The position numbers and the translations under genes are program-made. Of a DNA stretch of 9,273 bases, positions 1-6,837 are shown piece by piece. Position 1 is the stretch's first letter. The number at the start of each line of letters is the position of its first letter. The stretch comes from Polaromonas sp. (lineage in GTDB: Bacteria > Pseudomonadota > Gammaproteobacteria > Burkholderiales > Burkholderiaceae_C). The notes beneath the pieces were generated by a model. The model searched no databases and was not told where the DNA came from. It saw only the letters and a list, made by a program, of their open reading frames with translations. The stretch is taken from contig JAJAYS010000294.1 of assembly GCA_026786065.1 (NCBI GenBank), positions 1 to 9,273 of the forward strand. The letters are read 5' to 3'.

Positions 1-1411
1 CGGGGCGACCGGTCGCCCCTTTGGCGCTTCCGCCCTTCCAGGCCGTGCCAGCGATATCGAGATGAGCCCACGGAAAACTGCTGGCAAAGCGCTGAAGAAA
101 CTTGGCCGCAGTCACGGCTCCGCCGGCCCGCCCCGCTATGTTGGCCACGTCCGCAAAATTCGTTTTCAGACCTTCGGCGTACTCATCGTCCAGCGGCATG
201 CGCCAGCAAAGATCCTGTGCGCTTTCACCAGCAGCCAGCAGCGAGGCGGCGAGCGTTTCGTCTGTTGAAAAAAGGCCGCTGCGCACGGCCCCCAAAGCCA
301 CTACACAGGCCCCTGTCAGCGTTGCAATGTCGATAACGGCAGCCGGTTTGAATCGCTCGGCATACGTCATCGCGTCACATAGCACCAGTCGCCCTTCGGC
401 ATCGGTGTTCAGTATCTCGATGGTCTGTCCGCTCATGCTGGTGACGACATCGCCGGGCTTGATGGCCTTGCCATCGGGCATGTTCTCGCAGGCCGGAATC
501 AAGCCCACCACGTTCAGCGCCGGGCGCAGCTCGGCTAGCGTGCGGAAGGTGCCGAGCACACTGGCCGCGCCGCACATGTCGAACTTCATTTCGTCCATCT
601 CGGCCGCTGGCTTGATCGAGATGCCGCCGGTGTCGAAAGTGATTCCTTTGCCGATCAGAACCAGCGGCGCGGTACTTTTGGACGCGCCTCGGTAGTGCAG
701 GATCACAAAGCGAAGGGCTTCACTTGAGCCTTGCGCAACGGCTGCCAGCGCCCCCATTTTGAGTTCCCCAACCTCTTTCGGCCCAAGCACCTCGACCTTG
801 ATCCCCGGATAGCGACCGAGATCTTTTGCGGCCGCAGCAAGGTGGGTCGGTGTCGCATGGTTGGACGCACGATTGCCCCATTCCTTGGCAAATTCGACAC
901 CTTTTAGAAGCGCCACGGCCCGCGCAAAATCTTCCTGAGCATCGGCAGCGGCCGGCACGCCAATCGTGAAATGCTTTGCTGCTTTTTTTCCGCCCTCGGC
1001 ACTGGCCTTGGTGGTGTCGTAAACGTAGCAGGCCTCGCCACATGCCGCAATGGCGGTTCGTACTGCCTGCGGCACTGAATGAACCAGGCCACTCAGGCAC
1101 AGCGTCACCCGCTGCGTGCCGGAATGCTTGAGCGTTCCGCTCGCAGCCGACACAGCCGCGCGGATGCTGCGCGGGCTCCCGTCACCCACGCCGACCAGCA
1201 GGACACGCCGGGCCGCGACGCCCGCCGGGCGATAGGCGGACAGCATGCTGCCGACCTTGGTTTCCAGGTCGTTGTCGGCCAGAGCGTTCGCAATCAGGCC
1301 ACCCAGAATCCCGGGGCCCGGTTTGAAGTCGGGTGCAATGAGCATGACCAGGGCGTCACAAACTTCAGTATGGATTTCGTCAAGGTTTAGTGTTTTTAGT
1401 CGGAAGTCCAT
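1..1411 (-). CDS. pepA: Leucyl aminopeptidase PepA (M17 family), C-terminus cut off by the window edge
   Basis: A cytosolic di-metal aminopeptidase that removes N-terminal residues (preferring Leu) from peptides and helps in peptide turnover; E. coli PepA also binds DNA in Xer recombination and pyrimidine regulation. The minus frame is open for 470 codons from ATG at 1411 to base 1, with no internal stop. The start is fixed by an in-frame TGA two codons upstream (1415-1417). The M17 signature NTDAEGRL lies at residues 335-342. The metal ligands and catalytic residues expected from E. coli are present with a constant 15-residue offset: K255 and D260 in GKGITFDTGG, D278 in KFDMCGAA, D337, E339 and catalytic R341. 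The N-terminal regulatory-type domain spans about residues 1-160. The frame stops within the C-terminal GTAWKGG...GATGRP stretch, so probably only some 15-25 residues are missing. It is divergent from lptF. No good Shine-Dalgarno sequence is visible. Confidence 0.95.
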   Translation of the reverse strand, partial: MDFRLKTLNLDEIHTEVCDALVMLIAPDFKPGPGILGGLIANALADNDLETKVGSMLSAYRPAGVAARRVLLVGVGDGSPRSIRAAVSAASGTLKHSGTQRVTLCLSGLVHSVPQAVRTAIAACGEACYVYDTTKASAEGGKKAAKHFTIGVPAAADAQEDFARAVALLKGVEFAKEWGNRASNHATPTHLAAAAKDLGRYPGIKVEVLGPKEVGELKMGALAAVAQGSSEALRFVILHYRGASKSTAPLVLIGKGITFDTGGISIKPAAEMDEMKFDMCGAASVLGTFRTLAELRPALNVVGLIPACENMPDGKAIKPGDVVTSMSGQTIEILNTDAEGRLVLCDAMTYAERFKPAAVIDIATLTGACVVALGAVRSGLFSTDETLAASLLAAGESAQDLCWRMPLDDEYAEGLKTNFADVANIAGRAGGAVTAAKFLQRFASSFPWAHLDIAGTAWKGGSAKGATGRP

Positions 1412-1480
1412 AATTCAATGTGCGCAGACAAGTGACAATTGGGGTTACGTTAAATTAACGCGCGGATCGTTTGCCAGGCA
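1412..1480. promoter_or_regulatory. Divergent pepA / lptF promoter region with a 13-bp palindrome
   Basis: These 69 bases separate two divergent start codons and must hold the signals for both unless transcription enters from elsewhere. They are AT-rich compared with the flanking genes. At 1448-1460 there is a perfect palindrome, CGTTAAATTAACG (6-base arms around a central A). A candidate minus-strand promoter for pepA is TTGCCT (about 1474-1479), an 18-base spacer, then TAATTT inside the palindrome. For lptF a GTGACA hexamer at 1432-1437 resembles a -35 box, but the spacing to a -10 in the palindrome is unconvincing. The promoter assignments are inference; the palindrome is seen directly. 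Confidence 0.4.
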
Positions 1481-2605
1481 ATGTTATTCCAATCCTCCAT
1501 CCGCAGAGAGCTGGCGCGCAGTTTCGGCGCGACGCTGGTTGCGCTGATCACCATCGTGTTGACGATCGTGCTGATCCGCACCCTGGCCCAGGCCTCGCGT
1601 GGCACCATCAATCCTCAGGACATCTTTCTGTTCATGGCCTACTCTGCGCTGGGCCGGCTTCCCACGCTGCTAACTCTGTCGCTCTTTGTCGCGCTGGTCA
1701 GCACCTTGTCACGCATGTACCGCGATAGCGAAATGGCGGTGTGGTTTACCAGCGGGCAAAGCCTGATCGGATTCCTGCAGCCGCTGTTTCGCTTTGCCTG
1801 TCCGATTTTGGCCCTAACCGCCCTGATGTCTATGGTGGTGTGGCCCTGGGCCAACCGCCAGACGGACGAGATCCGCCAGAGTTACGAACGGCGGGGCGAC
1901 CTCGACCGGGTTGCACCGGGGCAATTTCAGGAATCCTCCAGTGGAAATCGGGTGTTTTTCATTGACCGGGAACAGACCGGCGAGCGGGCCGGCAACAACG
2001 TCTTCATCGCTTCGACAGAAAGCTCCAAGACCGCGATCACTACGGCGCGCGCCGGGCGGGTGGAGGTTCTGTCCGGATCGCAATTTCTGCTGCTCGAAGG
2101 CGGCCAGCGCCTGGAGAATGCCAACGGCAGCTCGGCCCTCAAAATCAGTGAATTCGAGCAGTACGGGACGCGGGTCGGGACCTCGGACCCCGCCAACGCC
2201 GGTGCACCTGAGGCCAAACTGCTATCGACGCCGAGCTTGATTCAGGACCAGACCAAAAGCAACCTGAGCGAGTTGGCCTGGCGACTTGGCCTGGCGCTGA
2301 CGGCCATCAATTGCGTCGTGCTGGCGCTGGCGCTGGCTAGCGTCAACCCGCGCGCCGGGCGAAGCGGCAACCTGATTTTTGTGCTGCTCGCCTTCGTCGT
2401 TTACAACAATCTGCTCAATCTGGGCCAAAACTGGATTGCGGTCGGACTGGTGGATTTCGGTCCGCTGCTGTTGGGTCTGCACGGCGGAATTCTGGCGCTG
2501 GCGCTGGCCTGGCTCTTTAAACGCAATTCGAATTGGCAGCTGCGCCGCAGCGCGCGCGAGCGGCGAAGACTGCATGCGATGCCGCTGCGGGAGAGCGGCC
2601 TGTGA
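1481..2605 (+). CDS. lptF: LPS export ABC transporter permease LptF
   Basis: Inner-membrane permease that, with LptG and the ATPase LptB2, extracts lipopolysaccharide from the inner membrane and pushes it onto the LptC-LptA-LptD bridge. The 374 residues match the family length. The layout is typical of YjgP/YjgQ proteins: membrane segments near residues 15-35, 48-74 and 103-123; a periplasmic beta-jellyroll domain at roughly 135-255; then three segments near 268-288, 297-318 and 325-345. The cytoplasmic coupling-helix region after the second segment, RDSEMAVWFTSG (81-92), is characteristic. A basic tail (RRSARERRRLH) follows the last segment. The start MLFQSSIRRELARSF matches the usual LptF N-terminus; only a short AGG at about 1476 precedes it, so initiation may be weak. 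Its stop overlaps the lptG start. LptF rather than LptG is chosen from this N-terminus and the gene order. Confidence 0.95.
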   Translation: MLFQSSIRRELARSFGATLVALITIVLTIVLIRTLAQASRGTINPQDIFLFMAYSALGRLPTLLTLSLFVALVSTLSRMYRDSEMAVWFTSGQSLIGFLQPLFRFACPILALTALMSMVVWPWANRQTDEIRQSYERRGDLDRVAPGQFQESSSGNRVFFIDREQTGERAGNNVFIASTESSKTAITTARAGRVEVLSGSQFLLLEGGQRLENANGSSALKISEFEQYGTRVGTSDPANAGAPEAKLLSTPSLIQDQTKSNLSELAWRLGLALTAINCVVLALALASVNPRAGRSGNLIFVLLAFVVYNNLLNLGQNWIAVGLVDFGPLLLGLHGGILALALAWLFKRNSNWQLRRSARERRRLHAMPLRESGL

Positions 2606-3774
2606 AAACCATACGTCGCCTGATTTATGGCGAGGTACTGCCGGCCATCGCGCTGGTCACGCTTGGCTTTCTTTCCCTTTTCCTGTTTTTCGATCTGATC
2701 GATGAACTGCAAAACCTGGGTAAGGGAAAAGGCCTGGCGGGCGCGACAGCCGACCTCTACCAGATCCGCCACGCCCTCCTTTACGTCGCGCTGCTGATAC
2801 CCAGTCACATCTATGAATTGCTGCCGATTTCCGTCCTTATCGGCACCATTTTCGTTATGGCGCGGCTGGCGCAAAGCTCTGAATTCACCATCCTGCGCAC
2901 CAGCGGCCTGGGTCCCTGGCGCGCTTTGCGCTTGTTGCTTGGGGTGGGCGCACTGTTTGTAGTACTGAGCTTCATCGTCGGCGACTACATTGCTCCGTCC
3001 AGCGACCGGGCTTCGCAACTGCTCAAGGGGCGCTACCTAAGCACCCTCACGGTCGGGCAAACCGGGGCCTGGCTGAAGGAAAAGCAGACCTACAACAGCT
3101 ACGTCGTCAACGTCAAGGCGCTGTCCCCGGACAACGCCATGCAGGGTGTGCAGATCTTCGAGTTTGATGGCCGCGGACGGGCGGTATCGACCACACGTGC
3201 GCCGCTCGCGACCTTTTCAAGCGGCGACAGCTGGACGTTGACCAAAGCCGACAGGGTCGAATTCGACCTCCCTCCAGCGGAGGCAGCCAGCGTCGTTGCC
3301 GGCACTGACCGCGCGCGCGACGAGACCCAAAATGCCCATGTCCGGCAGATGCATTTGCCGACTTTCGAATGGCGCAACTCGATCAGCGCCGAGACAGTCT
3401 TGGTCGCGCTGCTTAAGCCTGAGCGTATGGCTACGATAGACCTCTTTAACTACGTGCGCCACCTCGACGCCAATGGACAGACCGCGCAGCGTTACGAGAT
3501 CGAGTTCTGGAAAAAGGTGTTTTACCCGCTCAGCTGCATCGTGATGGTGATGCTGGCCCTGCCCTTTGCTTACCTGCATTTCCGAACCAGCGGGATCGCT
3601 GGCTACGTGTTCGCCGGGGTGATGATCGGCATCAGCTTCTTCATGCTAAACAACGTCTTTGGCTACATCGGTAATTTGCGCAGTTGGCAACCCTGGCTGG
3701 CTGCAGCCACGCCCGGCTTGCTGTACATGGCCGTGTCCCTCGGGGCTTTCGGCTGGCTGGTGCTGCGTCGATGA
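2602..3774 (+). CDS. lptG: LPS export ABC transporter permease LptG
   Basis: Second permease of the LptB2FG complex, partner of LptF in lipopolysaccharide extraction. The start chosen is GTG at 2602, which overlaps the lptF stop as GTGA and follows a purine-rich GCGGGAGAG. The frame is open further upstream to an ATG at 2533, but those 23 extra codons lie inside lptF and read as low-complexity alanine/arginine sequence. From the GTG the protein has 390 residues and begins VKTIRRLIYGEVLP, typical for LptG. Membrane segments lie near residues 13-33, 58-87 and 106-128, and three more are in the C-terminal part (from about 303), with a periplasmic jellyroll domain between the halves. The SSEFTILRTSGL stretch (about 91-102) is the coupling-helix region. 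The stop overlaps the start of the next gene as ATGA, suggesting translational coupling through three genes. Confidence 0.95.
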   Translation: MKTIRRLIYGEVLPAIALVTLGFLSLFLFFDLIDELQNLGKGKGLAGATADLYQIRHALLYVALLIPSHIYELLPISVLIGTIFVMARLAQSSEFTILRTSGLGPWRALRLLLGVGALFVVLSFIVGDYIAPSSDRASQLLKGRYLSTLTVGQTGAWLKEKQTYNSYVVNVKALSPDNAMQGVQIFEFDGRGRAVSTTRAPLATFSSGDSWTLTKADRVEFDLPPAEAASVVAGTDRARDETQNAHVRQMHLPTFEWRNSISAETVLVALLKPERMATIDLFNYVRHLDANGQTAQRYEIEFWKKVFYPLSCIVMVMLALPFAYLHFRTSGIAGYVFAGVMIGISFFMLNNVFGYIGNLRSWQPWLAAATPGLLYMAVSLGAFGWLVLRR

Positions 3775-4151
3775 ATCCAACCAATTGCAATCGCGGCGTC
3801 ATTTTGTTTGCCCACGGCTCCCGGGACGCGCTGTGGCGTGTGCCGGTCGAAGCCGTTGCCAGCGATGTTGGGGCGCGCTAACCCGGGCTTCTCGTTGATT
3901 GCGCTTATCTGGAGCTGACGACCCCGTCGCTTCCCGACGCTGCGGCCACCCTGGTCGGCGCGGGTGTGCGACAGCTGAGGGTGCTTCCGGTCTTTTTGGG
4001 CGTCGGCAAGCACGCCCGCGAAGATCTTCCGGTGTTGATCGCTGAACTACGCGCTGCCTATCCGGGTCTGCTCATCGAGCTGCTTCCCGCTGCGGGCGAG
4101 CATCCGCTGCTTATTTCATTGCTGGCCCAGATCGCGCTTGGCGAGGTCTGA
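3771..4151 (+). pseudogene. cbiX: CbiX-type sirohydrochlorin chelatase, interrupted by an in-frame TAA
   Basis: The small CbiX/SirB family inserts Co or Fe into sirohydrochlorin (cobalamin or siroheme synthesis). ATG at 3771 overlaps the lptG stop as ATGA. The frame reads 36 codons containing GVILFAHGSRD, with the family's metal-binding His at residue 15, then meets TAA at 3879-3881. The same frame then continues without any shift for 89 codons to TGA at 4149-4151, including CAYLELTTPSLPDAA, LPVFLGVGKHAREDLP (second conserved His, position 81) and a C-terminal AAGEHPLL. The total of about 126 codons is the normal size for the short form, and homology resumes immediately after the stop, so this is a point nonsense change, for example CAA to TAA, not a deletion. 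Restart at GTG 3966 could give only a C-terminal piece lacking the first His. A base-calling error would also explain it. The family call is firm; loss of function is inferred. Confidence 0.85.
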
Positions 4152-4200
4152 GGCGGTGCGCCGGTTACAAAGCGTCGGCCAAAAGCTGGACCTCAACAAC

Positions 4201-4224
4201 AAATCGCAAGACGCCGCGATTTTT
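4201..4224 (+). terminator. Possible terminator after lptFG-cbiX
   Basis: A 7-bp perfect stem AAATCGC / GCGATTT (4201-4207 and 4216-4222) encloses an 8-base loop and runs into a short T tract (4220-4224). It lies 50 bases after the cbiX stop and 126 bases before cysB, a sensible place to end the lptF operon. The stem has only three G:C pairs and the T run is short, so it may be weak. Elsewhere in the 198-bp gap (4152-4349) I see a 6-bp inverted repeat GAGCAA...TTGCTC (4240-4263) without a T run, and no gene. Confidence 0.4.
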
Positions 4225-4289
4225 GCGTCCGGTGGTGCCGAGCAAGCCGTATTACCGTTGCTCAGGCTGATCCTCAGGCCGACGCGGCC

Positions 4290-4339
4290 TTACGGATTTT
4301 CTGCCTTGACGCCAGATAATTACCCGGAAAATTCAGGAG
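4290..4339 (+). promoter_or_regulatory. Candidate cysB promoter and ribosome binding site
   Basis: GATAAT at 4315-4320 is a good -10 hexamer 29 bases before the cysB start, but nothing convincing lies 16-18 bases upstream (TTACGG at 4290-4295 is 19 away). Alternatively TTGACG at 4306-4311 is a good -35 hexamer with a poor -10 (AAATTC at 4329-4334, spacer 17). One of these probably drives cysB; the sequence does not decide. AGGAG at 4335-4339 is a clear Shine-Dalgarno ten bases before ATG 4350 and supports that start. Confidence 0.35.
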
Positions 4340-4349
4340 AAAAACCGCC

Positions 4350-5294
4350 ATGAACCTTCACCAGTTTCGCTTTGTGCAGGAAGCGGTGCGTCGCAACCTG
4401 AATCTGACTGAAACCGCCAAGGCGCTGCATACCTCCCAGCCCGGCGTGTCGAAAGCCATCATCGAGCTCGAAGAAGAGTTGGGGGTCGATATTTTTTCGC
4501 GTCATGGCAAGCGCCTCAGGCGGGTCACCGAACCCGGCGAATATGTCTTGAAGAGCATCGAGCTGATAATGCGTGAGGTGGGCAACCTGCGCCGCATCGG
4601 TGAGCAGTTTTCGGCGCAGGACAGCGGGACGCTGTCGATCGCCACCACGCACACACAGGCGCGGTACGTGCTTCCGCAACCAATTGCCAAACTGCGGGAG
4701 GCGTTCCCGAAGGTCAATATCAGCCTGCATCAAGGTTCGCCCGAGCAGGTCGCCCGCATGCTGATCGACGAGGTCGCTGAGGTCGGCATTGCCACCGAGT
4801 CGCTGACCCACTACGACGAGTTGATCACGCTGCCATGCTATGAGTGGCAGCATGTGCTGGTGATGCCGGCCGACCATCCCTTGGCCAAAAACGCGGCCCC
4901 TACGCTGCAAGACCTGGCGCTCGAACCGCTGATTACCTACCACCCGTCCTTCACCGGCCGCACCCGCATAGACAGTGCGTTTGCAGCCCAGAACCTGCAG
5001 CCGCGCATTGCGCTGGAAGCCATTGACTCGGACGTCATCAAAACCTATGTACGGCTTGGGTTGGGGGTCGGCATCGTCGCAGAAATGGCGCTGCGGGACG
5101 ACGGCAGCAACAACGACCTGGTGGCTCTGCCCGCCGGTGCGCTGTTTGGCGTCAACGTCGCGCGGGTGGCTTTCAAGCGCGGTGCGTACCTGCGCAATTT
5201 TGTTTACAAGTTTGCCGAACTCGTCAGCGACAAGCTGGACCGCGACACCATCATCAAGGCCATGACCGGCCGCATGAACGACTACGAAGCATGA
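4350..5294 (+). CDS. cysB: LysR-type sulfur regulator CysB (CysB/Cbl branch)
   Basis: A cytoplasmic tetrameric transcription factor that activates sulfate uptake and assimilation genes and senses sulfate/thiosulfate or O- and N-acetylserine. The 314 residues are close to the usual 324. The N-terminal winged helix-turn-helix covers about residues 1-60 (LTETAKALHTSQPGVSKAI), followed by a linker helix and a two-lobed effector domain from about residue 93. The ligand-site residues known from Klebsiella CysB fall at identical numbers here: T100, T102 and Q103 in TTHTQARYVLP, T149, W166, and T202 in SFTGR. This places the protein in the CysB/Cbl branch and not among generic LysR proteins. CysB and Cbl cannot be separated from this sequence alone; CysB is the default as it is the only copy seen. 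A strong RBS precedes it, and the stop overlaps the next gene as ATGA, so the aminotransferase is probably co-translated. Confidence 0.93.
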   Translation: MNLHQFRFVQEAVRRNLNLTETAKALHTSQPGVSKAIIELEEELGVDIFSRHGKRLRRVTEPGEYVLKSIELIMREVGNLRRIGEQFSAQDSGTLSIATTHTQARYVLPQPIAKLREAFPKVNISLHQGSPEQVARMLIDEVAEVGIATESLTHYDELITLPCYEWQHVLVMPADHPLAKNAAPTLQDLALEPLITYHPSFTGRTRIDSAFAAQNLQPRIALEAIDSDVIKTYVRLGLGVGIVAEMALRDDGSNNDLVALPAGALFGVNVARVAFKRGAYLRNFVYKFAELVSDKLDRDTIIKAMTGRMNDYEA

Positions 5295-6490
5295 CCCCAG
5301 CAACGATTCCCGGTACCAGCGCGCAAACCGGCGGCACGCCCCAGGTCAAAACCAAACTTCCGGCTGTCGGCACGACGATCTTCACGGTGATGTCCGGCCT
5401 GGCGGCCGAGCACCATGCCGTCAACCTGGGGCAGGGCTTTCCCGATTTTGACTGCGACCCCAGCCTGATCGATGCAGTCACCCAGGCCATGAAGCAGGGC
5501 TTGAACCAGTATCCGCCTATGACCGGCGTTCCGGTGTTGCGGGAAGCCATTTCCAGCAAGATCGCTGCGCTGCACGGCCGGCACTACGACGCCGACAGCG
5601 AAATCACGGTGACCGCCGGGGCCACGCAAGGCATCATCACGGCGATTCTGGCGGTGGTGCACGCCGGGGATGAAGTCATCGTGCTGGAGCCGTGTTACGA
5701 CAGCTATGCGCCCAACATCGAGCTGGCCGGCGGCTTCGTGGTGCGTGTTCCGCTGACCCCGGGCACCTTTCGTCCCGACTTCGACCGGATCGCCGGCGCC
5801 ATCACGCCCAAAACCCGCGCCATCATCGTCAACTCCCCTCACAACCCCAGCGCCACGGTCTGGAGCGCCGCCGACATGCTGCGCCTGCAGGAGATCCTGA
5901 CGCCAACCGAGGTGCTGCTGATCAGCGACGAGGTTTATGAGCACATGGTGTTCGACGCGGACACCGGCCGCGCGCACTGCAGTGCGGCGCGTTTTCCGGG
6001 CCTGGCCGCGCGCGCCTTTATCGTCAGCAGTTTCGGCAAGACGTACCACGTCACCGGCTGGAAGATCGGCTATGTGGCGGCTCCGGCGTCGCTGTCGGCG
6101 GAGTTTCGCAAGGTGCACCAGTTCAACGTGTTTACCGTCAACACGCCGATGCAATACGGGCTGGCGGCGTTCATGGACAAGCGCTCGGCCTATCTGGAGC
6201 TGCCGGCGTTTTACCAGCGCAAGCGCGACCTGTTCCGTGAGGGTCTGGCTGGCACCCGCTTCGGGCTGCTACCGAGCGAAGGGAGTTATTTTCAGTGCGT
6301 CGATATTTCGCGGGTCAGCGATCTGGGTGAAGCCGATTTTTGCAAATGGCTGACTGCCGACTTCGGCGTGGCGGCTATTCCGCTGTCGGCGTTTTACGCC
6401 GATGGCTGCGACCAGCGGGTGGTGCGCTTTTGCTTCGCCAAAAAAGACGAAACCCTGCGCGCCGCCCTGGCCTGCCTGGCCAAACTGTAG
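5291..6490 (+). CDS. PLP-dependent class I/II aminotransferase, YbdL-type (probable methionine aminotransferase)
   Basis: Fold-type I aminotransferase of 399 residues. The family transfers the amino group between methionine (also His/Phe in E. coli YbdL, or kynurenine in eukaryotic relatives) and a 2-oxo acid, here presumably interconverting methionine and 4-methylthio-2-oxobutanoate. Visible landmarks are the N-terminal substrate-loop NLGQGFPDFD (45-54), AGATQG (109-114) for phosphate binding, NSPHNPSATVW (181-191, with the cofactor-binding Asn185), SDEVYEH (212-218, Asp213 and Tyr216), the Schiff-base lysine K250 in SSFGKTYHVTGWKIGY, and the carboxylate-binding Arg379 in VVRFCFAK. HNPSATVW together with GKTYHVTGWK points to the YbdL/kynurenine transaminase branch rather than AspC. 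The ATG at 5291 overlaps the cysB stop; in-frame codons for about 18 residues precede the conserved region. Pairing with cysB supports a sulfur amino acid role, but substrate specificity is inferred. Confidence 0.9.
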   Translation: MTPATIPGTSAQTGGTPQVKTKLPAVGTTIFTVMSGLAAEHHAVNLGQGFPDFDCDPSLIDAVTQAMKQGLNQYPPMTGVPVLREAISSKIAALHGRHYDADSEITVTAGATQGIITAILAVVHAGDEVIVLEPCYDSYAPNIELAGGFVVRVPLTPGTFRPDFDRIAGAITPKTRAIIVNSPHNPSATVWSAADMLRLQEILTPTEVLLISDEVYEHMVFDADTGRAHCSAARFPGLAARAFIVSSFGKTYHVTGWKIGYVAAPASLSAEFRKVHQFNVFTVNTPMQYGLAAFMDKRSAYLELPAFYQRKRDLFREGLAGTRFGLLPSEGSYFQCVDISRVSDLGEADFCKWLTADFGVAAIPLSAFYADGCDQRVVRFCFAKKDETLRAALACLAKL

Positions 6491-6506
6491 GCGGCTCCTG
6501 ACGGGC

Positions 6507-6532
6507 AAAAGCGCTTCGAGCCTGCGCTTTTT
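6507..6532 (+). terminator. Rho-independent terminator of the cysB-aminotransferase pair
   Basis: A perfect 8-bp stem AAAAGCGC / GCGCTTTT (6507-6514 and 6524-6531) with a 9-base loop ends in a run of five T (6528-6532). It begins 17 bases after the aminotransferase stop. The A-rich left arm means it could also act weakly in the other orientation, though nothing on that strand needs it here. Confidence 0.65.
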
Positions 6533-6580
6533 CCCCGGTGTCGGACAAATACTTGTCTTACACAAAAAAGGAGTATTTCA

Positions 6581-6739
6581 ATGTCTATTTCCATGATTTT
6601 GCTGATCGTCCTGATCCTGATCCTGGTGGGCGTCTTGCCCACTTGGGGACACAGCCGAAGCTGGGGCTATGGTCCCAGCGGCATCTTGGGGCTGGTCGTT
6701 GTCGTGCTGCTTGTTCTGCTTTTGATGGGCCGCATTTAA
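6581..6739 (+). CDS. DUF3309 family small membrane protein (52 residues)
   Basis: A very short hydrophobic protein found by reading the frame directly. It starts MSISMILLIVLILILVG and has two membrane-type segments, about residues 4-19 and 34-50, joined by a polar hairpin with the characteristic PTWGHSRSWGYGPSG pattern (20-34). This layout, the size near 50 residues and the Gly/Trp/Tyr-rich turn match DUF3309, a proteobacterial family of unknown function. The start is set by an excellent Shine-Dalgarno AAGGAG at 6568-6573, seven bases before ATG. It probably spans the inner membrane twice as a helical hairpin. It is flanked by terminators on both sides and so seems to be its own transcription unit. 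A 5-bp inverted repeat GACAA/TTGTC lies upstream at 6544-6557 and might be an operator. No clear -35/-10 pair was found. Function is unknown. Confidence 0.85.
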   Translation: MSISMILLIVLILILVGVLPTWGHSRSWGYGPSGILGLVVVVLLVLLLMGRI

Positions 6740-6755
6740 GGCGGCTTGCATCGAT

Positions 6756-6786
6756 AAAAAAAGGACTCGAATGAGTCCTTTTTTTT
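6756..6786. terminator. Strong bidirectional terminator between DUF3309 gene and hrpA
   Basis: Seven A, then GGACTC, a four-base loop GAAT, GAGTCC and eight T (6756-6762, 6763-6768, 6769-6772, 6773-6778, 6779-6786). The stem is a perfect 13 bp if the A/T arms pair, and each strand sees a hairpin followed by a U tract. It sits 16 bases after the DUF3309 stop and 51 bases beyond the hrpA stop, so it can end both convergent transcripts. Confidence 0.92.
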
Positions 6787-6837
6787 GCTGCCGCCTGCTA
6801 CCGCTTCCGGTTCCCGCACCGGTCTGCCCCAGTCCGG

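Noticed and set aside
102..695. A 197-codon plus-strand frame at the left edge
   Set aside because: It is antisense to pepA, whose minus frame carries the full set of M17 catalytic residues over the same bases.
1..1411. The idea that pepA is a broken gene because only short minus-strand open frames appear there
   Set aside because: Codon-by-codon reading from ATG 1411 shows a single uninterrupted frame to base 1; it simply has no stop codon inside the window.
2533..2601. An upstream ATG start for lptG
   Set aside because: The extra 23 codons lie inside lptF, encode Ala/Arg-rich sequence unlike LptG N-termini, and the GTGA overlap with an RBS at 2602 is a better start.
4240..4263. Inverted repeat GAGCAA...TTGCTC upstream of cysB as a terminator or riboswitch
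   Set aside because: The arms are only 6 bp around a 12-base loop, no T run follows, and no known riboswitch core is visible.
4320..5303. A 327-codon open frame on the minus strand opposite cysB
   Set aside because: It is an antisense shadow. Its product is rich in Gln/His/Arg/Val without a recognisable domain, and cysB on the other strand has every expected ligand residue.
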